Source: Capniomyces stellatus (lineage: Eukaryota; Kickxellomycota; Harpellomycetes; Harpellales; Legeriomycetaceae). Taken from it: DNA of 64,000 bases. Below the pieces are notes generated by a model. That model did not search any database. It was not told where the DNA came from and worked only from the letters and a program-made list of their open reading frames with translations. The stretch spans positions 132,785 to 196,784 of the forward strand of contig LUVW01000021.1 of assembly GCA_001661515.1 (NCBI GenBank), in the 5' to 3' direction. The first letter of the stretch is position 1; every line of letters starts with the position of its first letter. Of the stretch, positions 10,271 through 20,600 are shown in pieces. A program made the translations under genes and the position numbers.

Positions 10271-11554
10271 ATGAAGCTAAACATAGTTTTTACAGCAGTT
10301 CAATTAATCTCATTGTGGTCCCTACCCGGGTTAGCAAGGAAGATAGGAAGGAATCAGCTATACAAGAAATGGGATAACAATTTCAGTAAAGCCAACAATG
10401 TATTATTAGCTATAACTACAGAAGAGAATGTGATTGAGGTTACAGGGGAGAACCTAGTAGATGCTACAGGAGAAAATGTAATTGAGGTTACAGGGGAGAA
10501 TGTGATTGGGGCTACCGGAGAAAATTTGATCGAGGCCACTGGAGAGAATGTGATTGAGGTTACCGGAGAAAACTTGATCGAGGCCACTGGAGAGAATGTG
10601 ATTGAGGTTACTGGAGAAAACTTGATCGAGGTTACTGGGGAGAATCTGATCGAGGCTACAATATGCGGTGATTTAGATACTATAGAGATAATTACAAGCA
10701 TATTTTCAACACCAAATTTACCAACAGAAACCTTTAGACCCAGCATTTCTGTAGGCCCAGGAACTGCAGTAGAATATATAACGGTGACAACACTTTCCAC
10801 ATTTACACTTGATCTGAATAACCCAAATGCATACATAAAAACAACGCTGACAACAGAAGTGTGTACAGACCCAATAACGACTACTCGCCCATACACTGTG
10901 GTTACACACCCAGATTTAACGATTATAACTGGTGGTTCTGTCGATGACATCAATTCATTCAACACAGCTACACCGATTGAAATAAACTGCCCAAATGATA
11001 AGTTCCAGGTAACTTTTAAAGTGAAAAATGGTCTTGATTACTATGTTAGGCTAAGCAATTTGAAGGGCTTAGAAAGTAGTGATAAGGTTCTTGGTCATTA
11101 TGGGTTGGGATCAAACTTTATGAGTCTAAAATCGCTAAACAACAGATATAACACTTTTACTAACGACAACTCTACCAGCCCAGAACTGTTATTCAGATCT
11201 ACACCCAACGGAGTTTATATGGGTATCAACAACAACGTCGTTGTAGAGGATGTCGTCCCTGATTACCCGTACATAAATTACATCACAAACGAAAAGCTGT
11301 ATTTATTGTTTGGATCTTCCAATAACGATGTAGTGATTAGAAATATTGTTGTTTATTGTTTCGACCCAGAGATATTTTCCCCAACAGGTTCTGAAGAGAT
11401 TGAAGCCAATACAACACTACCAAATTTGCTGGATAGCACACCGACAGACGGACCTACAGAGTCAACGGCAATAGCCATTTTGCCCACGTCATCAGGCTTT
11501 TCATCAGGGTATTCTATATTAATCAATATCAATGCTGCCACAGCGTCCAACTAG
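10271..11554 (+). CDS. secreted two-module protein with 8-residue repeat array, family member B
   Basis: 427 residues, single exon. Signal peptide about 1-22, then a leader QLYKKWDNN resembling members A and C. Residues 51-130 form ten tandem octapeptides of the type [GE]ENxIExT (GENVIEVT, GENLIEAT and variants). Module 1 (about 132-196, CGDLDT to EVCTDP) has ISVGPGTAVEYITVTT and LNNPNAY. Module 2 (about 240-365) starts IEINCPNDKF and ends VVYC. The same cysteine brackets as in member A are present. The C-terminal tail is Ser/Thr/Pro-rich and ends in a moderately hydrophobic segment, so a GPI anchor is possible but not clear. The repeat array is absent from the paralogues, so it was expanded or acquired here. 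Function unknown; extracellular or wall location inferred. Confidence 0.85.
   Translation: MKLNIVFTAVQLISLWSLPGLARKIGRNQLYKKWDNNFSKANNVLLAITTEENVIEVTGENLVDATGENVIEVTGENVIGATGENLIEATGENVIEVTGENLIEATGENVIEVTGENLIEVTGENLIEATICGDLDTIEIITSIFSTPNLPTETFRPSISVGPGTAVEYITVTTLSTFTLDLNNPNAYIKTTLTTEVCTDPITTTRPYTVVTHPDLTIITGGSVDDINSFNTATPIEINCPNDKFQVTFKVKNGLDYYVRLSNLKGLESSDKVLGHYGLGSNFMSLKSLNNRYNTFTNDNSTSPELLFRSTPNGVYMGINNNVVVEDVVPDYPYINYITNEKLYLLFGSSNNDVVIRNIVVYCFDPEIFSPTGSEEIEANTTLPNLLDSTPTDGPTESTAIAILPTSSGFSSGYSILININAATASN
10421..10660 (+). repeat. ten 24-bp tandem repeats inside the secreted-family member B gene
   Basis: Ten in-frame 24-bp units encode the octapeptide array at residues 51-130. Units differ by scattered substitutions, with two alternating subtypes (GAGAATGTGATTGAGGTTAC-type and GAAAACTTGATCGAGGC-type), pointing to expansion of a 48-bp double unit. 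The antisense strand is also open across it, an artefact of the periodic sequence. Confidence 0.9.
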
Positions 11555-12720
11555 GCAAAAAGTTATGCCTTAAGTGCGTCGCAGCAATATTGTGATGCCA
11601 CTACAAACACAGTCAATTGCAACACGGCTCTCCTTTACTGAAACCATCGCTTTTGAGTGGAAACAATGATAAGTCGCTATTATCGAAAACAAGTAGGTAT
11701 TAAGTGAATACAAGTGAAGTTTTGCTTCCAATCAGGTACCATATTCAACGCTGCTACAATACCCCTACAGTAAACCTGGAACTAGTCTCAATAGCCGCTA
11801 TACAAAGCTGAAATTCGGCTGACATACATTTAAATGGAAAAATTAGTTTTAGTAACTGTAGCCTAATTAATTTGCACTTTTAAGATTTTTTTATCACTTT
11901 TATTTTAATTATTTTTATTTTAATTATTTTTATTTTAATTATTTTTTATTTTAATTATTTTTTATTTATTTTACTCTTATTCTCTTTATTTTTATTATTT
12001 TTTTTTACTTTTATTTACTTAAATTACTTTTTATTTTATTTTATAACTACATTTCTATATATCAATTGATTTCCTTGATGCTTATTCGAATTTTCCTCAA
12101 TATATCCCTCCAAGGCCGATCATGTCTCTGCGTTATTGTTTTTAATTCAGCGCTCTCGAGATTATTTTCTGCAAGCTTGTCTTCCAATTAGTAACTGTAT
12201 TTATATATACATTTTATTTAAGAGAGTCGGTGTTGTATTGGTTGAAGTCAATTAAATATATTGTTGTTTGTAAAAATAATAATCTTGTGAGAAAATCTAA
12301 AAGTGTAGACTTCAGGTACATCGTGATAGTACGAAAAACACCTACTACACTAAGCGAGTGAACAACTTTGGTTGAACCTTGAGCTACAAAGTCTAAAAAA
12401 AGACATGAAAATTCAATAACATAAAACATGTAAATACAAACTACCCAGGTCAACTCAGTTATACAAGAGTTCGTTTGGACAATTGCATGTTACTACCCCA
12501 TTATCACGTCAAACCAGTAAAAAGCTACCACTGAAGAGAATAGATACAAACAATGAGTTTTATTATACGATCCGATTCTTTGAATATGTTCACAATAGAT
12601 TGTTGCAACTTGATATGTATTTTTTAAAATGTTATAACCTGATTTACCATACTTGTATTGTGTTTTGTGACTACCAAGCGGACTTTTTTTTGTTAAATCA
12701 AGCGGGATTTAAATGTTGGG
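11555..12720. other. intergenic region with AT-rich tandem repeats
   Basis: No gene seen. At 11886-12040 the plus strand is a T-rich array of ATTTTAATTATTTTT-like units, an imperfect tandem repeat. The remainder is unstructured AT-rich DNA. Confidence 0.5.
11886..12040. repeat. imperfect AT-only tandem repeat (TTTTATTTTAATTA)n
   Basis: Several copies of a 13-16 bp TTTTATTTTAATTA-type unit decay rightwards into TTTTATTTA variants. Non-coding, 330 bp downstream of the secreted-family gene. Confidence 0.75.
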
Positions 12721-12726
12721 ATTCTC

Positions 12727-12932
12727 TACCGCTGCAATGAGCTTGTTTCCAGATATTTGTGCAGCGAAGCAACAATGCCAACTTTATTCGAAATATGACA
12801 TATTGTAGTGTGGTACAATGGCTGGCTATTTTTCTGCAAATAAACTTGGGTGCAGCATTGTCTGCGGATTTGATACGGCTCAACAAAGTGCTGAATGCAA
12901 AGCCAAATATACTTTAGGTGTTGTGGTATCAA
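12727..12932 (-). CDS. candidate 3' exon of an unrecognised gene
   Basis: A minus-strand open frame of about 67 codons ends in TAG (12727) with reasonable amino acid composition: HFVEPYQIRRQCC..., NKVGIVASLHKYLETS. No ATG supports it, and splice borders upstream are not clear (a TTCAG acceptor lies inside the frame). A second minus frame over the same DNA is also open, so this may be chance. Low-confidence call; family unknown. Confidence 0.2.
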
Positions 12933-14179
12933 AGCAATTAGTAGCGAATTATATTTTATTTTACAACCAAAACCTCAAAGTTAATCAGTCACGAGATGAT
13001 TATAGTTCTACACTTCAATAGCAAACACAAAGATCGTAGTGGTTTGTATTGTGATTAAATAACTGTAAAGTTTGAACTGAGGGCTAATCAAACGCTAGCT
13101 GAAATTCACAATATGTTGTTAGAGCATTATATTCACTGGTTTGAATACAACATTTTCTTACACTATTTTATAGCAATAATGAAAGCAGTAACAGTTTAGA
13201 CAAAAGTTGCAATTCGTAGCGGAGCCACGCTTGTGGAAAAACGCAGAATTGGTAACAATTAGATGTAATTGACTTTGATTTATCCTTTTTATCGAATTGA
13301 AGTTTATTGTGATTGATATTGACTGGTTTTTTTTTATTTACTTGGATTTATACTCAAAATTCAATTGTAGTGCCAAATATCATTTCAATTGAATCTTCGT
13401 TGATGCCAGGATACTTTTTGTTTAACCTTTTGCATTTGGATTCGCCACAGCAAAAAAATGCTCACAAGTTCAATGTTTTACTTTACTTGAAACCACCCCA
13501 GTGCAGATACATAATCACTTACAATTGTCTCCTCGAATAACCATTATAGTTGGTGGTTGTTTGCTAATTATAAAAGAAATTTATTCATCCACAACAATTC
13601 GTTATATAATATACCACCATTAACTTTGATAAAACCAAGGATAAATACAAGCTAGAAAATTAGAGCATACAGTGGTACGGGTTGCGTTTCAAAGATTGTG
13701 AGCGTCACCAACAGCAGAAATTTTATCATAGAGTACACTGTGTTGTCTAACTAAAACCGGACTTGTAACACACATCAATTAACGAGCATAGCGTTTGAAG
13801 CAAAAGTGAATTGGCATACTAAAAAAAAGATATAAAAAGATTAATGTTTCCTCTCCATAATAAGACAGCACATAATATTCCATACTGAATAGCATTTATA
13901 CATTAAAATTGTAAACACAGGTCCTATTTGTATTTTTCATAATTAGTCCAAATCCATCAAAACATAAAATAAAACAGATAGGTGTACTAGTCTTTTTTTA
14001 CCTCTAGCATAACTTCAAACCGTTATTCCTGATTTTTTTTTACATAAAAAAGAAAGCTGATCCTGGTTAATAAACTGTCTTTGCAACATAAACAACAGGC
14101 AATCACAGTCAAAAACTAAAACTAAAACGTAGGGATCAAGATTTAAAACAAGCAATACCAAGACAGCAAAGCCTTGAAT
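12933..14179. other. intergenic region with possible small hidden exons
   Basis: Mostly AT-rich. On the minus strand, a short segment near 13527-13568 (PPTIMVIRGDN, with a GTAAGT donor) and another near 13366-13470 (KKYPGINEDSIEMIFG, ending in TGA) look coding and can be joined in phase, but the acceptor would be a weak GTGAG. They are noted only as candidates. The right end is the leader of the gene at 14180. Confidence 0.3.
13831..13838 (+). promoter_or_regulatory. TATA box candidate for the secreted-family gene at 14180
   Basis: TATAAAAA lies 349 bp upstream of the ATG, a spacing like those at 6042, 10271 and 29933. Confidence 0.3.
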
Positions 14180-15289
14180 ATGAAACCATACTCGCTTTTT
14201 ACGGTATCACAAATACTTGTATTATTTGCTTCTACATTAACAGCAAAATATTTAGAAAGCCAGCAGCTTTTCAAAAAAGGCGATAACGCATCAGCTCAGA
14301 CAGTTAACGATTTTTTGACACTTGATCCAGGATGCCATGACAAAATTTGTTTGGGAATAACCACAGGTGAGATTCCAGCACAAAATATATTAACAATGAA
14401 AAGCATACCTTACAGTATAATTGTACCTGAAAAAACAACCCTAACTGTTACTCTTACACAAATATCAATTACCACCGTTTTATTAAATGGCCCAAATAAC
14501 TCAAATACATTAGTACAACCAAATCCAACAAACCCAACAATACCATTAAACCCAACAAGACCAACAAATCCAACAGACCCAACAGATATTGATCCACTAT
14601 TTTCGCTGCACATGTTTACATTCACAACACGCCACACTGGGCCAATTACAACAGAGCTTGTGTACACGTTTACCACAGGGCCAAAAAGCAGAGAAACAAT
14701 AGTTCCGCTGGGGCCATTATCACTTACAAAAACATCAAATCTTTTAGGAAAGGTTGAGAACATATATGTGCTCAAATTCACAACATCGCACTTTGGACCA
14801 GTGACAGCCGATCTTGTTTACACGTTTAGCACAGAATATACATTAGCTCCAATAGACCCAACAAGACCAACAGACCCAACAAAACCATTAGACCCAACAA
14901 GACCAACAAATCCAACAGACCCAACAGATATTGATCCACTATTTTCGCTGCACATGTTTACATTCACAACACGCCACACTGGGCCAATTACAACAGAGCT
15001 TGTGTACACGTTTACAACAGGACCAGAGAGCAAAGAAACAATAGTTCCTCTGGGACCATTTACTGATGATATTTGGAATAATACAGCAAGCATTATGACA
15101 GTTAATGATGAATTGGTTGTGACACCACCAACTGGCTCGTTAGATTCAGGGACAGCGGTGCATGTATTTGCGTTTACAACGGGGCACTTTGGCCCAGTAA
15201 CAACCGATCTTGTGTATACTTTCACAACTGGGTCAGCACCGTTACCATCAACAGCACAATATAAAACAATAATCCACATTCAATTATAA
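14180..15289 (+). CDS. secreted repeat protein sharing the family leader, member C
   Basis: 369 residues. The frame opens earlier with TTG, but the first ATG is at 14180. The N-terminus (signal peptide about 1-21, then SQQLFKKGDNASAQTVNDF) matches the leader of members A and B, but the two cysteine-bracketed modules are missing. Instead there are four copies of a module of the form FxFTTxHxGPxTxxLVYTFxT, joined by Pro/Thr/Asn linkers (NPTRPTNPTDPTD). Two of the four copies, with their linkers, form a near-identical duplication 342 bp apart. Only two cysteines occur, both near residue 55 (CHDKIC). Thr richness suggests O-glycosylation and a wall or extracellular location, by inference. Function unknown. 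Confidence 0.8.
   Translation: MKPYSLFTVSQILVLFASTLTAKYLESQQLFKKGDNASAQTVNDFLTLDPGCHDKICLGITTGEIPAQNILTMKSIPYSIIVPEKTTLTVTLTQISITTVLLNGPNNSNTLVQPNPTNPTIPLNPTRPTNPTDPTDIDPLFSLHMFTFTTRHTGPITTELVYTFTTGPKSRETIVPLGPLSLTKTSNLLGKVENIYVLKFTTSHFGPVTADLVYTFSTEYTLAPIDPTRPTDPTKPLDPTRPTNPTDPTDIDPLFSLHMFTFTTRHTGPITTELVYTFTTGPESKETIVPLGPFTDDIWNNTASIMTVNDELVVTPPTGSLDSGTAVHVFAFTTGHFGPVTTDLVYTFTTGSAPLPSTAQYKTIIHIQL
14543..15060 (+). repeat. 342-bp-offset internal duplication in secreted-family member C
   Basis: The stretch of about 175 bp beginning at 14543 recurs almost base for base at 14885. It encodes linker plus module (NPTRPTNPTDPTDID, then the HMFTFTTRHTGP block). The offset is exactly 114 codons, so the frame is kept. 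High identity implies a recent duplication or gene conversion. Confidence 0.9.
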
Positions 15290-15922
15290 ATAGAGTGTAA
15301 GGATTAAGGATTAAGTGGTGGGCAGGGACGTCGTACTTTAGTATTGTTATATTTGTTTACGCCAATAGTATTACCATATACACCATCTTTTAAGTATTTT
15401 ACTTGAGTCGTGTGGGTTATTCTGATAAATAGTTTGGCTTTATTATGTAAATTTCTTTGACAATACAAAAAAAAATTGGAATGAAAAAAAAATAATTGGG
15501 GTCAAAATCAATTGCAACTGGATTGCTTTTGAGCCTGGTAAAGATCCAAGTAAAGATAAAATAACATTTTTACTCAACTGACCCCAAAAGACACTAAAGA
15601 ACAAACTGAAATAATTTGATACTATTTTAATATAGCTAACCTGTAAAACTTTATACATTTATTAACGTTCATATTAATAAATTTCAATAAAAAAAATAAT
15701 AATAATAATTGAAAATTGAATCGCACTTTGTTTTAAATTCTTAGTTTCAAGTTAATTCAAAAAAAATAGGGATAGTTATCCTTTCTTAATATCAATAGAA
15801 TTAAAAAAGTGTGTTAAAATACATAAAAAAAAAAAGAAAAGAAATCAAAGAAGAGTAAATAAATAAATAAAAGTTTCAGCATCGATAAAAGAGTGGACAG
15901 GTAAAATAAAAAGACAGTCAAA
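15290..15922. other. intergenic region
   Basis: 3' flank of secreted member C, then the A-rich promoter of the J-domain gene. No gene seen. A minus-strand frame at 15443-15658 is Phe/Leu-rich and rejected. Confidence 0.5.
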
Positions 15923-17332
15923 ATGGATGAAAAAATAGACCCATATGAGGTGTTGGGGCTGAGTTATACGGCAACGGTGAAAGAAATAACAAAGGCGTAT
16001 AGGATCAAGGCGCTAAAGTATCACCCAGACAAGAACAAGGATGATATGGAAACGGTAAAGAAGTTCCAGCTGGCAAAACATTCGTTTGACATTTTGATGA
16101 ATCCAGAGAGCCGGGAAAAGTTTTTGGTGCTAAAGAAGGCGGAGCAGGAGCGAAAGGAGAAGTTTGGAAAAATGAGTTTGGAGAGGCAGAAGCTTAAGGA
16201 GGAGCTGGAGGCGGGGGAAAGTATGGCGCGAAATAGAGATTTTGAGAGGCGGCGGAGGGATGAGGATGTGGCAAGGCAAGCAGAGATATTTCGGCAGGAG
16301 GTGGAGAGCGAGGAGGTGAAGCGGGCAAAGAAGATGCAGAATATGATAAAAAAAACGCAGATGTTTAGTCAAAGTAAAGACGAAGAAACGAAAGGATTTA
16401 GAGATGATGGAAACGAAAAAGAGGACAGCATGGATGAACTTGAGCGAACGGTGCGGTTGAAATGGGATCAAAAAAAGATATTGTCTGCAAAGGGGGTGCT
16501 TGTTGATGAGGAGTTCTTGATGAAGCTTGGATCTTTGTTTGGGAAGGTTGAGCATGTCGTGTTTAGCGGCGGCAGTGGTGGAATGGGGAATATAGACTCT
16601 AAAAACGGCAGGATATCAGCACTATTGGTGTATTCAAAGTTGAAAAGCGCAGTAAGTGTGGTTATGATTGTGTAACTGTTTATATTTATGGATGTTGTAA
16701 TTTGGGGTTATATTTGGGGTTTTATTTTGGGTTTTATTTGGGGTTGTATTTTGGCCTAGGCTTGGAATTAAATGCGAATGTTGCTATATAACCAAATTTT
16801 GGGTGTGGTTATAGGTTGGTTTGGTTGAGGCAGATATGAAGAGCTACGAGATACTCGAGTACTTTGAGCGAACCTTTGCAGTAGCAGCAGCAGCGACAAA
16901 AAAAGTGCCAATGGTGCCAGGTTTGCCAAACAAGGGAAAAGAGATGAGCCAGTCGATGGAAAGCAGACTTGGAAGTAAAACTGGTAGTGGGGGTGAAGGT
17001 GGTGGCCAGGATGTTAAAAAAGGCAGTAAAAGTAGGGCTGAGGAGTGGATGAGTTTGGCCAACGTTGCAAATCTGTTTGTCGATTTTGCTGGCTCCAACA
17101 AGGTAAGAATTTTACTATGAGTGTGAAGAATAAGCAATGAAATGAAATGTACAGTAAATTCAAAACCAAAACCAAAACCAAAGCCAAAGCCAAATTCATT
17201 GAAATTATTGGGCTCGAGTAAAATTCATTAATGACGATATGTATATATCAATAGGCTTTAGGAAATAGCGGCAATATGACGTTCGACGAGTATGAGGCGT
17301 ATACTTTAAAGCGAATGCGGTCTTTTAAATAA
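15923..17332 (+). CDS. J-domain spliceosomal cofactor, DNAJC17/Cwc23-like, three exons
   Basis: Exons 15923-16651, 16815-17102 and 17255-17332, all phase 0 with GTAAGT/GTAAGA donors and ATAG acceptors, 364 residues. Residues about 6-70 form a J domain with the HPD motif (YHPDKNKDD), needed to stimulate Hsp70. A long charged coiled-coil (about 70-160) follows. Then comes an RRM-like region (VRLKWDQKK to VGLVEADMK) and the typical family ending FDEYEAYTLKRMR (compare DNAJC17 DYESLVLMRMRQ). Members of this family act in the spliceosome/Prp19-associated complex (yeast Cwc23, S. pombe Cwf23, human DNAJC17). Retention of the RRM resembles the human rather than the yeast form. The gene converges with the exportin gene 268 bp away. 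Confidence 0.9.
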
Positions 17333-17600
17333 TAAATAAAAGCAAAATACCAACCACAAAGTATAGATAGAAATATATTTATTTCCATTCTGCCTTTTGT
17401 ATTGTTGGTCGTTAGCAAAGCGAGTCTTATCAATCGTGTTGTAAATATTTATAGAAATTTTATTTTCAAATTAGCTGATTAAACTTTAAAAACACCTAAA
17501 AAGGCAATAAAGTCGAAAGAAATATATGTGTAAATGTAAGAGTGAGATTTTTAAATGCGTCTAGGTGCAACAAGAAAATGACAAAAAATAAGTGTCAAAG

Positions 17601-20600
17601 TCAAAACAGGTTTCCAAGCAAATCGTCGTCATCATCATTGTTATTATTGTTGTTAGGGTTGTTTGAATTGGAGCCAGATTTGCCCGAGGATTTGTTTCTG
17701 ATACTTTTGATTTTGGACTCAGACTTGGAGTACGAGCTTGACGACGAGTTTGCGTTGGGTTGATTGGGGTAGTTGGAATTGGGTTTTGATGAGCTTGAAA
17801 AGAGTTTGGATTTATCGGTTCCAACAAAACAGGACAAGATCAATTTGGTTTTTGCCCGTCTCTTCTTTACCCCACCACCACCACCACTACCTAAAGTAGA
17901 GGAAGAAGAACGATCAGGATTGTCAATAAAGAACTTATTCCAATCGTCAAATTTATGTTGAGGCAACCCACAATTGCCAACTAAAGTAGATCCAAGCCGC
18001 GAATTGCAAAGCATGTTGTTTTCGTTGGCAAAGTTAAGCCGAAGCGGCAACAAAGTGGCAAACAAAGTGTTGGTCAGGTACACAAACACATTGTCAACCA
18101 ACTCTGCGTGGTACGGATCCCGCAACACTGCAACCATACCCTCAACAACCGAACTCGAAAACATCCCCACGGCCCCAAACAACTCGCAAATCAACGCCAT
18201 ATTCCCCCCATAAATCCCGTCAACCAAATTTGCCAATTTACCAAACAACGGACCAAACTCGTCCCCACCCTGAAACACCGTTGACACCATCGTTATTGGC
18301 AGCAACGTGTTTGACAGCTGCACTACCAGCTTGCCCACACCAACCGTATCCTTGATTGCTAACACGCTCTTCACAGTTTCAAACAGTAGCGTGGTTAGTT
18401 GAGGCGACTTGGCAAACATCAGAACCACCGACCTGTTTACAAACACCACCGCCTGATTGCTATTTCCTCCTCCTCCACCACCTCCTCCTCCCACACTCTT
18501 TTTTTCGCTTTCTATTTTTCCTTCCAACCCATCTCCATCGCCCAACAACTCAAACATATTCCTTGTTTTGTTGCCCCCAAACCCTACGCTGCTGTTGCTT
18601 GTTTCCAAAAACTTGCAAATATCCGTTTCCAACAAACCAATTTCACTCAACCCACATCCCAACCCAGCAAGCAAAGCCACAACACAGTCTACAAATGACT
18701 TTGTAATCGCCCTCAGCTCAGCCTCAACCCCAAGCTCCAACCCCACATCCACCCCCAAACCTACACTTGCTTGAGTCTGCTCCAGCCTAACCAAGTCCTC
18801 CAACGAACTCGCCAGATTTCCGCTTGCCAAAAACCCAGCCCACATTGTCTCCACTTTGCTTTTCAAAAACTGCAGCAACGGCATCAAGTAACTCGCCATA
18901 AAATCCGCCCTCCTTTCAACCACCACCACCAAACTGTCACCACAACCACTTATCACTTCTTTTGAACCCCCATCAATATATACCGTTCCGTTCAGCGACG
19001 GGATCACTACGCTTGCCAACACCATCTTCCACACTGGATTTGGCAAACTCTCTGCATCGCCAAACAAACACACATTCCACATCGCCCCCATCTCCCCGCC
19101 ATCATCAAATCCTTGCTCATACACCGATGGAATGCTCAGCAGGTATCCCAAAGCCCGGTAGCTGAACTCGCAAATAGCTACCACCGACTTGTAGAACTTC
19201 TGGACGTTACGCGTCTTTTCATCACTCAACTTGCTCTCCTCGGCTGCATTAGCCTTCACCCTGTCCAGAAAACTGCTGTACGCGGTGCTGCCAATCACAT
19301 CCTTGTTAAATGACGCGTGCATCACGCGTATCAGCATCAGGATCGCCTTGAACAGGTGCGGCGCGTACTCGCTGAAAACACTCTGAAACAGACTCTTTTT
19401 ATGTTCTTTTCCCGAACGCAAACTCAAGTCGCTCACTTGCTCAATCACCAGAAATAGCTTGGTCACATTGTACTCCAGCAACCGCCTTTGGACAATCGCC
19501 CTCTCCAGCCTCTCATCGCCATCACTCACGTCCAAATCAAGCAATCCGCTTCCCATCAGCTCGTACACCAGCTGCGGTGTTTCCAGCTGCCCGCTCAACG
19601 AACACACCATCTGCACCACCCCCAAACACCCTTCCTTCACCATCGCCACCTGCTGCTCAAACCCTACCTTTCCTGCCCCGCTAGCCACCAGAATTATTGG
19701 AACCAGTCCCAGATTCAGCTTCGTCCTCATCGGCGTTCTCTTATCGTCGCTTTCCTCCTTTTGCTTCGCCAGCTTCTCAAAGTCATAGTAAAATCCCGCA
19801 AACATGTCTGGGTTTCCCACAACCATTTTCCTCAAAATCGACCCTGCCAACGCACTTACCGTCACCCATTCCTTATGATCCTCTTCATTGCTCATACCCA
19901 CTCCCTTCCCCCCCGGAGTCTCCAAGTGTTGAACTATTTTGCCTATCGCCCGTGCCACCAGCTCAGGCTGTATTTTCATCAAGTACCCAAAACACATCAG
20001 CTTCGAAAGCTGCACTCTAACCAGCTCTGCGCTGTCACTGCTGTACATCACAACTAGCTCAAACAGCTGTCTTGCTATCTGCACACCCATCGCCCTTTTC
20101 TCTTCGCTTTCCCCCTCAATGAATTCTTCAATCACCTTTGCACCCGAATCTATCAGCACAAACGATATCGTTAACTCTGAAATGTGCTGTCCCCCATTCG
20201 CCACTGCCCTGTTCTTCCTACCTCCTAGCCTCTCTGTGTTTCCGTTTAGCCCGTTTGCAAGAATCCGGGCCACGTGTCCCACTAGCTCCTGTCCATACCC
20301 AATCGCATCAATGCCTCCAACCAGCTTCAGCAGCTCAGTGAACCGACTTCTCAGCACCGTTATCGCAAACGTCCTGATATCCCCGAAACTCTCAAACTCT
20401 CCATCCTCGTCGTCCCACCCATTGCTATCAACGGTACTCTCGTCCATTCCGGCCACTTTATATGTCCACAACAACTTTGACAAAACAACCGACCGCAGCT
20501 CTGCAAACTCGCTATAACATCCTGTCTTCTCCAAAATCTCCTTGTGGCCCTTTGCCATCAGAATCAAAACCGTTGCCGAGTTGTACATATCTGTCAGCTT

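Noticed and set aside
10354..10965. 203-residue open frame antisense to the octapeptide repeats
   Set aside because: Periodic 24-bp units leave both strands open. The sense product has a signal peptide, conserved modules and paralogues; the antisense has none.
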